The notes: generated by a model from the sequence alone, not told the origin. A DNA stretch of 20,800 nt from Chloroflexota bacterium (GCA_002730795.1 PCAX01000014.1:3396-24195), one strand, 5' to 3'; counted from the first letter of the stretch, positions 7,847 to 15,890 are shown. A program made the numbers and translations.

Positions 7847-8293
7847 ATGGTCACAGAAAAAGTGACACTCGGATTTACTGAAGCGGCGGTAATTAAATTG
7901 GATGAAGTTTTGAAAGAGCAAGATGCCTTGGAACAGTACCTGAGGATTTCCGTTTCACAAAATGAACAGGGCGGGGTTGAATACGTCTTTGGGCTGGAAG
8001 AATCTCCACACGAAGACGATGTCGTAGTTGAAGGAAATGTTAAAGCAGTAGTAGATCTAAAAAGCGCCCCTATGCTCGAAGGATCTAATATCGATTACGT
8101 AGAAGGGTTTCAGCGATCGGGATTTGTTATATCTAATCCAAATTTTGCGGGTGGTTGTGGATGTGGTGGCGGAGGAGGAGGATGTGGATGTGGTGGTGGT
8201 GGTGGCGGAGGAGGAGGATGTGGATGTGGTGGTGGTGGTGGCGGAGGAGGTGGGGGCTGTGGCGGCGGAGGCTGCGGGTGTGGCGGACATTAG
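7847..8293 (+). CDS. A-type iron-sulfur carrier-like protein (HesB/IscA/ErpA fold) with Gly/Cys-only tail
   Basis: Protein of 148 residues. Residues 1-101 match the HesB/IscA fold that carries and delivers Fe-S clusters: VTLGFTEAAVIKL, LRISVS, VEYVFGLEE, VDLKSAPMLEGSNIDYV and GFVISNPNF. A-type carriers use three cysteines. The first, in the family's G-C-S-G loop, is replaced here by Gln41 (NEQGGVEY); the C-terminal CxC pair is kept at 104 and 106. From residue 102 the chain continues as 46 residues of only Gly and Cys, with nine Cys (104, 106, 113, 115, 125, 127, 138, 143, 145) and a final His. Usual relatives stop within a few residues of CxC. The tail could bind extra metal or clusters. Start ATG 7847 follows AGGAG; the ferredoxin gene is 70 bases downstream. 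Confidence 0.85.
   Translation: MVTEKVTLGFTEAAVIKLDEVLKEQDALEQYLRISVSQNEQGGVEYVFGLEESPHEDDVVVEGNVKAVVDLKSAPMLEGSNIDYVEGFQRSGFVISNPNFAGGCGCGGGGGGCGCGGGGGGGGGCGCGGGGGGGGGGCGGGGCGCGGH
8154..8250 (+). repeat. 36-base in-frame tandem repeat encoding the Gly/Cys tail
   Basis: Units: 8154-8180 (27 bases, a version lacking nine bases), 8181-8216 (36 bases) and 8217-8250 (identical to the second unit for its 34 bases). Each full unit opens GATGTGGATGTGG and closes GGCGGAGGAGG. The length is a multiple of three, so copies add 12 residues with two CxC cysteines each. G-rich runs on the plus strand make slippage and G-quadruplex folding plausible. Confidence 0.85.
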
Positions 8294-8363
8294 ACCATGA
8301 AATATTAAATATTGCTATCGAACTGTAAACCCGAACTCAAAAAAACCTAGGAGACCGATAACT

Positions 8364-8630
8364 ATGACTTACATCATTGGGCGTGATTGCGTGGACATTA
8401 TGGATGGGTCTTGTGTTGATGTTTGCCCTGTTGATTGCATATACTCAAACCCAGGAGACAATCAACTTTTTATAAGCCCCGACGAATGCATAGATTGTGC
8501 AGCATGTGAACCAGTATGTCCAGTGGATGCAATATTTCCTGAGGATCAAGTGCCCGAAGATCAGCAGGAATTTATCAAACTTAATTATGAATATGATTAT
8601 GATAATTCAGAACCTGGCAACAACACTTAA
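8364..8630 (+). CDS. fdxA: 7Fe ferredoxin ([3Fe-4S][4Fe-4S], FdxA type)
   Basis: Soluble electron carrier of 88 residues. Cysteine spacing matches 7Fe ferredoxins of the Azotobacter FdI / mycobacterial FdxA class: Cys9, Cys17 and Cys52 would bind the 3Fe-4S cluster; Cys21, Cys42, Cys45 and Cys48 the 4Fe-4S cluster; Cys25 is the extra conserved cysteine. The stretches CPVDCIY and DECIDCAACEPVCPVDAI are diagnostic. The C-terminal 25 residues are strongly acidic (Asp/Glu/Tyr), suitable for docking to reductases. AGGAG precedes ATG 8364. It lies 70 bases after the A-type Fe-S protein, which could serve in its maturation, and 30 bases before the DHDPS-like gene; cotranscription is likely. The redox partner is not identifiable here. 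Confidence 0.95.
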   Translation: MTYIIGRDCVDIMDGSCVDVCPVDCIYSNPGDNQLFISPDECIDCAACEPVCPVDAIFPEDQVPEDQQEFIKLNYEYDYDNSEPGNNT

Positions 8631-8660
8631 CCCCTTCAGAATATATCGAATATAGGAACT

Positions 8661-9572
8661 GTGACCTTCACAACAAGCGAAAAAAACAATTTTCCGGGCG
8701 TCCATTTCATGTTGCCCACACCGTTCATCAACGGCGGTGATATAGATTATTCTTCATTTAATACGTTAATCAACCATGCGGTTAAATCGGGCTGTTCCGG
8801 AGTAGTAACTCTAGGGGTAATGGGGGAAGCCAACAGGATGTTAGAATCCGAACGAGACAAAGTAATCGAATACATAGTTAATTCCGTGAATAACCGAATA
8901 GAAGTAATCGTCGGCGTATCTTCTGATAGTACCATCATACTAAAATCTAGAATCCGTTCAGCTCAAAACTTAGGAGCATCAGCAATCATGGCATGCCCGT
9001 CCAGGCTTAGTAAACCAAATGAAAATGCAATATCTAACTATTTTAATGCAGCTCAAGAAACCTCCAATATACCAATCGTATTACAGGATTTACCGACCGA
9101 ATCAGGTGTTCACCTTAGCGCCGAGTTGATATCAAAATTATGTGATAGTTTTCCTCTTATACAAATGTTAAAACTCGAAGATCCGCCAACTCCACCAAAA
9201 ATATCATCTATATTAAAAACTACAAATAAGAAAATATTGGTATTCGGTGGACTCGGAGGCGTTTTTTTCCTAGAGGAACTGGGAAGAGGCGCTGCGGGAA
9301 CGATGACAGGATTCGCATATCCCGAAATATTAACGTCAATTTATAAAAAAGTAATTAGTGGTGATTTGGATTCAGCCAGAGATTTATTTTTTCAGTGGTT
9401 ACCGCTAATACGTTACGAAAATTCGGCTGGAATCAGTCTCAGTATCAGAAAACATATAATGAAGTTCAGAGGATTAATTGAAGACGCATCCGTACGTGAA
9501 CCTACACCAACCATAGATGATTTTACCCTGAATGAATTACTAAACCTTCTTTCGTCAATGCATTTAAAATAA
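8661..9572 (+). CDS. DHDPS/NAL-superfamily class I aldolase or lyase, substrate unknown (GTG start)
   Basis: A (beta/alpha)8-barrel of 303 residues. The Schiff-base lysine is present as Lys171 (MLKLED), and the pyruvate-carboxylate loop is recognisable as GVMGEA (52-57). Two features of true dihydrodipicolinate synthase are absent: the Thr-Thr pair before Gly-Glu is Val53-Met54, and the catalytic Tyr of the L-Y-N-x-P motif is Gln142 (LQDLP). Lysine biosynthesis is therefore unlikely; a related aldol or dehydratase reaction on a keto-acid is possible. The start is GTG 8661 with AGGA just upstream; an ATG at 8709 would remove the first barrel strand. It sits 30 bases after the ferredoxin gene and converges on the acetyltransferase with six bases between stops. 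Confidence 0.85.
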   Translation: MTFTTSEKNNFPGVHFMLPTPFINGGDIDYSSFNTLINHAVKSGCSGVVTLGVMGEANRMLESERDKVIEYIVNSVNNRIEVIVGVSSDSTIILKSRIRSAQNLGASAIMACPSRLSKPNENAISNYFNAAQETSNIPIVLQDLPTESGVHLSAELISKLCDSFPLIQMLKLEDPPTPPKISSILKTTNKKILVFGGLGGVFFLEELGRGAAGTMTGFAYPEILTSIYKKVISGDLDSARDLFFQWLPLIRYENSAGISLSIRKHIMKFRGLIEDASVREPTPTIDDFTLNELLNLLSSMHLK

Positions 9573-9578
9573 AAAGGG

Positions 9579-10286
9579 TTATTTATTTAATGGGGTTAAA
9601 GGGGGATAAACCAACTCAACAGTCTTACGCTTGAAGCGAAATTTGTACGCCTCAAAAGATTTAAAAAGTATATCCTTGAAATTATCTAAATTGATGTTTG
9701 GTGTAGTTAATATTAATGCATTTTCATTTTTACTATAATAATTTTTTCTCACGCCAACTTCAATAAAACCATATTTTTTGTATAACGCTTGAGCAGATAA
9801 ATTCGAAGACTGAACTTCCAAGGTTACGGTCCGGGCCTTTCTTTTAATAGCTTCCTGCAGGGCCCCTATCAACAATAGCTCTCCTAACCCATTACGACGT
9901 TCATCCGGTTTAATGGCCAACATCATTACATGAACTTCCTCAATTACTTGCCTTAAGGAAATAAATCCAATCACATAATCAATAGGTGGCTTAGTTCGAA
10001 TTATAAAATCAAAAACCTTAATGATAAATTTTGGAACCAGGGATCTATTGTTATTCTGATCTTTTTGGTATGCCTGGTTTATTAATTCTCTTGGGTTTTT
10101 GATTTTTTCAGTGCGGCTCCAATTTCTGGTTACCACAATAATTACGGAAGATGAATCCTCCAACTCTTTAACACTTTGTACAAAATTTTTTTGAATTGAG
10201 GCACTCAAGTTTATTGAATCGATAATTTTTACATCACCTTTCCTCGCATATCTCAAAAAGTATCGTAGATTTTTCTGTTTCCTCAT
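9579..10286 (-). CDS. GNAT-family N-acetyltransferase, RimI-like
   Basis: Acetyl-CoA-dependent acetyltransferase of 235 residues. The C-terminal half is RimI-like: acetyl-CoA-binding motif A with VMMLAIKPDERRNGLGELLL (120-139), then TLEVQSSNLSAQALYKKYGF (155-174), and VRKNYY. These are the signatures of protein N-alpha-acetyltransferases acting on ribosomal protein S18 and similar targets. The protein is much longer than RimI (about 150 residues): residues 55-105 between the first strands form a basic, Asn/Lys-rich insertion, and about 40 residues follow the core. The substrate is therefore uncertain. It stands alone on the minus strand, with no TsaB/TsaD neighbours, and starts at ATG 10286. 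Confidence 0.85.
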   Translation of the reverse strand: MRKQKNLRYFLRYARKGDVKIIDSINLSASIQKNFVQSVKELEDSSSVIIVVTRNWSRTEKIKNPRELINQAYQKDQNNNRSLVPKFIIKVFDFIIRTKPPIDYVIGFISLRQVIEEVHVMMLAIKPDERRNGLGELLLIGALQEAIKRKARTVTLEVQSSNLSAQALYKKYGFIEVGVRKNYYSKNENALILTTPNINLDNFKDILFKSFEAYKFRFKRKTVELVYPPLTPLNK

Positions 10287-10452
10287 TCTATTTTCAAAAT
10301 ATTTCGTACATTGATTGTCATCTTATAAAAAATACAACATTTAACTAAATGAAATACAGTTGGGGAAATGTAATTATAAGTAATAAGTCAGTTAATTATT
10401 AGTAAACAATGATTAGGTTGACTGATTAAATTTCTTTTAAATCCGTGGTTTA

Positions 10453-12267
10453 ATGACGTTAAAACCAAAAATAACAAACCGTACACAAATATCTGGGACT
10501 TATATCCGGATAATAAAAATGGCCTTGAAACAAAAGCTTCTCTTAGTTTTTGGTGTCATAACGATATTTGGTGCCGCCGGGTTCCAGCTCTGGATTCCAA
10601 TATTACTTGGTTCTTCAGTAGACATAGCGATGGATGTTTTTAGTGCAGAAAACGCAGACGTTAGTGATCAATTAATCTTTAGTGGCGTTCTACTTTTAAT
10701 TTCCTCTATCATGCGTGGCATATTTACTATGGCCTACAACTATTCAGGTGAATCTATAGGTCAACATATTGGATACGAACTTAGACTTCTTTACTATCAG
10801 AAACTTCAAAAACTCAGTTTTAGTTACCATTCGCATATACATACAGGAGATCTTATAACTAGAGGTATTCTTGATATAGAAGGAGTATCAATGTTTGTAC
10901 GAACTGCGGTACTTAGGTCAATATACTTGGTGGTATTAATAGGAACGGGCACCTACTTGGTTTTATCAGCTGACTTGGTTTTGGGAATTATAAGTTTAAG
11001 CTTTGTACCATTTGCTGGCTGGCGGGCAACAGCTGCGAGACTTCAATTGAGGTCATCTTGGTTTGCATTACAAGAAAAATTATCGATACTTTCAAAAGTA
11101 ATGGATGAAAATCTTGGCGGCATCAGAGTGGTACGGTCATTTGCTTCAAAAACACACGAAATGGATAAATTCGACCGTGCTTCCGAAGAAGCATTAACAA
11201 TTGCCAATAACCAAGTACAGATAAAATCTAAGAACGTATCTTTAATAGGCATTTCTTTCCTGACAGCTATGGGCCTAGTTTTATGGGTAGGGGGATTGAA
11301 GGTAATTAACGGTAGTATCACAATAGGAGAGTTAACCACTTTTCTGGCTTTTATGAGTATTCTACAGGCTCCAGTAAGAATGCTTGGAATGATGGTAAAT
11401 GCATTCGCGAGAGGAGCTGCATCAGGGGGCAGGCTTTTTTCAGTATTAGATATGTCTTCAGATATTGAAGACTCACAAGGTTCAACCAAATTAACCATAA
11501 CAAAAGGGGTATTAAAATTTAAAGAAGTGCATTTTGGTTATGAAGGGGAGCACACATTAAATGGAGTAACGTTTGAGGTTAAACCCGGTCATGTAGTTGG
11601 TATAGTTGGTCCCCCTGGCAGCGGTAAATCTACTATAGCCCATCTTATTCCCAGATTCTACGATCCGTCATCTGGTGCGATAACCATTGATGGCCAAAAT
11701 ATTAAAGACGTTACTTTGGACTCACTACGACACGCGGTCAGCGTTGTAGAACAAGATTCATTCATGTTCACAGCTTCGATAGACCATAATGTCGCCTACG
11801 GTAATCCATGGGCCGAAGACCTTGATGTAGAAACGGCAGCTAGAAACACCCAGATGTATCAGTATATAAGTAGACTGCCAAACAAATTCAGCACGATGAT
11901 CGGTGAAAGGGGAGTTTCATTATCGGGTGGACAAAGACAACGCCTATCTATAGCCAGAAGCATATTACTTAACCCAAAAATCATTATCTTTGACGATTCA
12001 ACGTCTTCAGTTGACGCTGCTACTGAACAAAAAATTCGCGTTGCATTACAAGAGATAAGCAGGGACAGAACATCAATAATTATTTCTCACCGATTATCTT
12101 CCCTAATGCACGCCGATGAAATTCTTTTTATTGAAAAAGGAAAAATTATCGAACGAGGAAACCACAATAAACTAATCAATAATAATGGTAAATACGCTGA
12201 GCTTTATAAGTTACAAATAAGGCCCGACGATAAAAATAAGTCAGAAAAAATAAAAAATGAACGTTGA
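10453..12267 (+). CDS. ABC exporter half-transporter, degenerate-site subunit (TM287-like)
   Basis: Type IV ABC exporter half of 604 residues: an N-terminal transmembrane domain with about six helices (roughly 25-330) and a nucleotide-binding domain from about 350. Walker A GPPGSGKS is at 386-393, the Q-loop at Gln434, signature LSGGQ at 490-494, Walker B ending at Asp514, and the H-loop at His546. The residue after Walker B is Asp515 (FDDSTSSVD), not the catalytic Glu. This is the pattern of the TM287-type member of heterodimeric exporters, whose own Walker A/B forms the non-hydrolysing site. The gene overlaps the next by 11 bases, so the two products should form one transporter. Cargo (lipid, peptide or drug) cannot be read from sequence. 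ATG 10453 has no clear Shine-Dalgarno. Confidence 0.95.
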   Translation: MTLKPKITNRTQISGTYIRIIKMALKQKLLLVFGVITIFGAAGFQLWIPILLGSSVDIAMDVFSAENADVSDQLIFSGVLLLISSIMRGIFTMAYNYSGESIGQHIGYELRLLYYQKLQKLSFSYHSHIHTGDLITRGILDIEGVSMFVRTAVLRSIYLVVLIGTGTYLVLSADLVLGIISLSFVPFAGWRATAARLQLRSSWFALQEKLSILSKVMDENLGGIRVVRSFASKTHEMDKFDRASEEALTIANNQVQIKSKNVSLIGISFLTAMGLVLWVGGLKVINGSITIGELTTFLAFMSILQAPVRMLGMMVNAFARGAASGGRLFSVLDMSSDIEDSQGSTKLTITKGVLKFKEVHFGYEGEHTLNGVTFEVKPGHVVGIVGPPGSGKSTIAHLIPRFYDPSSGAITIDGQNIKDVTLDSLRHAVSVVEQDSFMFTASIDHNVAYGNPWAEDLDVETAARNTQMYQYISRLPNKFSTMIGERGVSLSGGQRQRLSIARSILLNPKIIIFDDSTSSVDAATEQKIRVALQEISRDRTSIIISHRLSSLMHADEILFIEKGKIIERGNHNKLINNNGKYAELYKLQIRPDDKNKSEKIKNER

Positions 12268-14143
12268 AGATTCAACTCCAGGTAGTATCCCCCCTAAAGC
12301 ATCGATTAGAAGAAGTTCCACTATAAGTGAGGATATATTTGGAAGCGCTTATGATCATAAAGTCGTTAAGAGGTTTACGGGATATCTATCTCCCTATCGT
12401 AAACTCATAATCTTTTCGATGCTAACGGTGTTGCTGTTTTCGGTAACAGCCGTTCTGCTACCTCTTATTGTGAAATATACTATTGATTCAGCGTTAGTTG
12501 CTGGTGTGGAAAACACAAAAATATTGACGATATGCGTAACCTTATTCTTTACCACAATAGCGCTTAATTTTGTGGGCAATTATCTTCAAGAATTAATTAT
12601 TGGTCGTATAGGGGAACGAGTTCTAATTCAATTACGGCGAAGCATGTTTGAACATCTCCAACGTGTATCCCTATCCTTTATGGATAAGACTCAAGTCGGT
12701 AGTATGATGTCACGACTTCAAGGTGACGTAGGAGCCCTACAAGAATTTTTACATACTATAACAGTAGGGGTAGGAGACATAATATTGATTTTAGGGGTCG
12801 TCTTGACACTGTTCTTTTTAGACTGGCGGCTTGCATTGATGATGATAGGTGTTGTGCCGGCACTTTTATTAATCCGTGTAATTTGGTTACCTTTTGCAAG
12901 AAAAGCTTTTATTAGATCTCGAGTAACTGCATCAATAGTTAGCGGATCGCTTGCCGAAAACATAAATGGTATACGAGCAGTCCAAGGGTTGACCCGTGAA
13001 AAAGTAAACTACTCGCTCTTCGACATTCTGGCTCACGATAATCTTGCGGCTCAAAACAAAGCAGCTCGTTTCGGAGTGATTATGATGCCAATTGTAGATA
13101 CATTAACGGGGATTGCACTGGCGGTAATTATTTTTGGAGGAGGTTTATTAGTATCTAAGGGAAATTTGGAAGTCGGGGTCATGGTTGCATTTATGCTTTA
13201 TGTCCAACGTTTTTTTGATCCAATAAGACAGTTGACAATGCATTACTCAATTTTTCAAAGGGCTATGGCCGCTGGAGAAAGAATTTTCGAAGTAATTGAC
13301 GTTCCAATCGAAGTAAAAAATAAACCAAATGCAGTAACTTTAAAAAACATTGATGGGTCAATAGAATTTAAAAATGTAACGTTTGGATATGTACCAGATG
13401 AACCAATTTTAACGAACATTAGCTTCAAAGTAGAACCTGGGGAAACCGTCGCACTGGTTGGACCTACTGGTTCTGGTAAAACTTCGATCACTTCGTTGAC
13501 ACATAGGTTCTATGACGTTTGGGAAGGTGAAGTATTTGTTGGAGGTAAAAACGTCAAAGATGTCACTCAGAGTTCTTTGTCACAACAGGTTGGCATGGTA
13601 CTTCAAGAACCATTTTTATTTACAGGAACAGTCATAGAAAATATCCGGTACGTTAATGTTGATTGTCCACTCTCTGAAGTTGTAGAAGCAGCAAAGGCTG
13701 TTGGCGCACATAACTTTATATGCCAATTACCCGACGGGTATGACTCGATGCTAGAACAAAGAGGTGGCAATATTTCCCTTGGCCAAAGGCAATTGCTGTC
13801 TTTTGCAAGGGCGATAGTGGCCAACACTAAAATTCTAATTCTTGATGAAGCCACCGCGAGCGTAGATAGCTATACAGAAATGTTGATACAAGATGCTCTT
13901 TCAAAGTTACTGAAGGGTCGCACAGGAATGGTTATAGCACACAGGTTGGCCACTATAAGGAGCGCAGACAGGATCATTGTATTACAGGATGGTAAGATTA
14001 TTGAAACTGGTACCCATGATGAATTGGTTACTACTAACGGTTTATATTCGCATATGTATTCCTTAAATTATTCCTCATTCGACGACATTCCGGATGATTT
14101 AATTAAGGAAGTAACTAGAGAATGGCGTGAAGGTATTACCTGA
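12257..14143 (+). CDS. ABC exporter half-transporter, catalytic-site subunit (TM288-like)
   Basis: Partner of the preceding gene, 628 residues: an N-terminal cytoplasmic lead of about 45 residues, about six membrane helices (50-320), and an NBD from about 365. Walker A GPTGSGKT is at 402-409, Walker B ends at Asp530 with catalytic Glu531 (ILDEATASVD), and the switch His562 is in AHRLAT. The signature is degenerate, ISLGQ at 506-510 in place of LSGGQ. In the expected head-to-tail dimer this weakened signature faces the Asp-bearing site of the other subunit, while the canonical LSGGQ faces this Walker A/Glu531. One active and one degenerate ATP site are therefore predicted, as in TM287/288. The stop is one base from the convergent ruvB stop. 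Confidence 0.95.
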   Translation: MNVEDSTPGSIPPKASIRRSSTISEDIFGSAYDHKVVKRFTGYLSPYRKLIIFSMLTVLLFSVTAVLLPLIVKYTIDSALVAGVENTKILTICVTLFFTTIALNFVGNYLQELIIGRIGERVLIQLRRSMFEHLQRVSLSFMDKTQVGSMMSRLQGDVGALQEFLHTITVGVGDIILILGVVLTLFFLDWRLALMMIGVVPALLLIRVIWLPFARKAFIRSRVTASIVSGSLAENINGIRAVQGLTREKVNYSLFDILAHDNLAAQNKAARFGVIMMPIVDTLTGIALAVIIFGGGLLVSKGNLEVGVMVAFMLYVQRFFDPIRQLTMHYSIFQRAMAAGERIFEVIDVPIEVKNKPNAVTLKNIDGSIEFKNVTFGYVPDEPILTNISFKVEPGETVALVGPTGSGKTSITSLTHRFYDVWEGEVFVGGKNVKDVTQSSLSQQVGMVLQEPFLFTGTVIENIRYVNVDCPLSEVVEAAKAVGAHNFICQLPDGYDSMLEQRGGNISLGQRQLLSFARAIVANTKILILDEATASVDSYTEMLIQDALSKLLKGRTGMVIAHRLATIRSADRIIVLQDGKIIETGTHDELVTTNGLYSHMYSLNYSSFDDIPDDLIKEVTREWREGIT

Positions 14144-14144
14144 T

Positions 14145-15212
14145 TTATATCAATTTACGTTGTATAGAATTGGTGCCAATGGAATAACCAACATGTGACA
14201 TTCCGTCTGTTGTTGCTTTTCGCCCCTGCGGAGTCCTAACAATAAATCCAATCTTTAATAAAAACGGCTCCACAACATCTTCTAATGTCTGATTATCTTC
14301 ATTTATTGTGGCAGCTAATGCTTGAATTCCTGCCGGACCACCTTGATAATTTCGGGCTAGCGTTTCCAAATAAAGTCGATCTAGGCGATCCAACCCAATT
14401 GAATCTACCCCTTCCTTATTTAATGCCTCAACAGCTATATCACGATTTATTTTTCCTGAATATTTTACTTGAGAATAATCCCTAACTCTTCTGAGGAGTC
14501 GATTTGCTATCCTTGGAGTGCCTCGTGATCGTTTGGCAATTTCTTCTGCACCAGCAGTATCAATTTCTAAACCAAGTATTCCGGCAGAACGGGCAGCAAC
14601 TTTCGAGAGTTCTCCAGTAGAATAATAATCCAGATGATATGCTAATCCAAACCGCTCTCGAAGAGGAGCACTTAACATACCTACTCGGGTTGTTGAACCA
14701 ATCAACGTAAAAGGTTTTAATGGTAGATTAATAGTTTTTGCAAATGCGCCCGACCCCGTCACAAAATCTATACGGAAATCTTCCATCGCTGAGTAAAGGT
14801 ACTCTTCTACCGCATGCGATAACCGGTGTATCTCATCAATAAATAAAACGTCGGATACTTTTAGATTCGAAAGCAATCCTACTACATCACCGGGACGGTC
14901 TAAGGCCGGCCCCGAGGTATGTATCAACTGACTACCCAACTCTTTAGCAATAATATGCGCTATGGTAGTTTTTCCCAACCCAGGAGGCCCATGAAAAAGG
15001 GAATGATCCAACGGATCTCCACGCTTCTTCGCAGCAGTAACAGCTATCATTATGGTATCAACTACCGCTTTTTGACCAATATAATCATCAAAGCTTTTTG
15101 GTCTCAGATCGTAGGTGGTTCCTTCTACCAAAGACGTTTCTTCGTTCACCTTCACAAGGTCATTTTTTTTAGATTTGACCACTCTTTCTCTACCTGGAGA
15201 ATCTTTGTTCAT
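14145..15212 (-). CDS. ruvB: Holliday junction branch-migration ATPase RuvB
   Basis: AAA+ motor that forms hexameric rings on the arms of a RuvA-bound Holliday junction and pumps DNA through it. Of 355 residues, Walker A GPPGLGKT is at 75-82, Walker B LFIDEIHRL at 123-131, sensor I around GSTTRVGMLSAPLRERFG, and the C-terminal winged-helix domain includes GGPAGIQALA and the RTPQGR turn. All landmarks are intact. It starts at ATG 15212, with AGGA seven bases upstream and 15 bases after the ruvA stop. The N-terminal 30 residues are more polar than the family core and may be disordered. Confidence 0.97.
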   Translation of the reverse strand: MNKDSPGRERVVKSKKNDLVKVNEETSLVEGTTYDLRPKSFDDYIGQKAVVDTIMIAVTAAKKRGDPLDHSLFHGPPGLGKTTIAHIIAKELGSQLIHTSGPALDRPGDVVGLLSNLKVSDVLFIDEIHRLSHAVEEYLYSAMEDFRIDFVTGSGAFAKTINLPLKPFTLIGSTTRVGMLSAPLRERFGLAYHLDYYSTGELSKVAARSAGILGLEIDTAGAEEIAKRSRGTPRIANRLLRRVRDYSQVKYSGKINRDIAVEALNKEGVDSIGLDRLDRLYLETLARNYQGGPAGIQALAATINEDNQTLEDVVEPFLLKIGFIVRTPQGRKATTDGMSHVGYSIGTNSIQRKLI

Positions 15213-15227
15213 AATTTATCCTGGTAT

Positions 15228-15878
15228 CTACGATTTATCATTGTGGTTAATTTGACTCTTAAAAACTTCTCTCAAGATATCTTCAACAGTTTCTGGCTCA
15301 TCTGAAATAGTATCAAATGCTCCTTCAACTTTACTCATAGCTTCGTTAGAACGGTACCCCAAGGTCAAAAGAGCTTCAATAGCCTCAGTGCGGACACTAA
15401 TTTGACCAGATAAATTATCAGAATCTACATCCAACCGATCCTTTAATAAGGCTGTCTCACTCACTTTACCTTTCAAAGTTGCAACTATTTTTTGGGCAGC
15501 TCTGTTTCCGATACCTGGAAGTTGTTGGAGTACTGATAAATCTTCCATTTCTATTGCCGCAGCAATAGTAGATACTGGGAAAACCAAAGCAGAAGCAGCC
15601 TTCGTTGGTCCTATTCCCTCAACTTCTATCAATTGTTCGAAAAAATTTCTTTCAGCTGGATGTCGAAACCCTACTAATACTGGTTTAGGTTGACGTTCCG
15701 TGACGTGATAATAAATTTCCAATTCGATATGTTTTCCTGGTTTCAACCCGTCAATGTTTAAAGATTCATAAACAAACACCGGCAAAGTAACTTCGTATCC
15801 TACTCCAGCTGACACTATCACCAATGTACATGGGTCCAATCTAACATTCCTAATCTCGCCCATTAGAAAACTTATCAT
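15228..15878 (-). CDS. ruvA: Holliday junction DNA-binding protein RuvA
   Basis: Tetrameric protein that holds a four-way junction open and recruits RuvB. Of 216 residues, the N-terminal OB-fold starts MISFLMGEIRNV, the helix-hairpin-helix pair lies in IEVEGIGPTKAASAL and LQQLPGIGNRAAQKIV, and the C-terminal domain III (about 160-210, EAIEALLTLGYRSNEA) binds RuvB. The acidic linker between domains II and III is about 20 residues, usual for the family. ATG 15878 is preferred over an internal ATG five codons later because the family begins M-I-x-x-L-x-G. It lies 12 bases after the ruvC stop. Confidence 0.96.
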   Translation of the reverse strand: MISFLMGEIRNVRLDPCTLVIVSAGVGYEVTLPVFVYESLNIDGLKPGKHIELEIYYHVTERQPKPVLVGFRHPAERNFFEQLIEVEGIGPTKAASALVFPVSTIAAAIEMEDLSVLQQLPGIGNRAAQKIVATLKGKVSETALLKDRLDVDSDNLSGQISVRTEAIEALLTLGYRSNEAMSKVEGAFDTISDEPETVEDILREVFKSQINHNDKS

Positions 15879-15890
15879 ATAGTTCCAATC

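Noticed and set aside
8154..8250. Tandem repeat read as a CRISPR array
   Set aside because: Units are adjacent with no spacers and are in frame in a coding gene; no cas genes nearby.
8057..8290. Ser/Thr/Ala-rich open frame antisense to the Gly/Cys tail
   Set aside because: It is the complement of GGN/TGY codons; low complexity, no ribosome binding site, and the plus-strand protein matches a known fold.
10287..10452. Regulatory element before the ABC exporter
   Set aside because: AT-rich spacer without a convincing dyad, promoter pair or Shine-Dalgarno.
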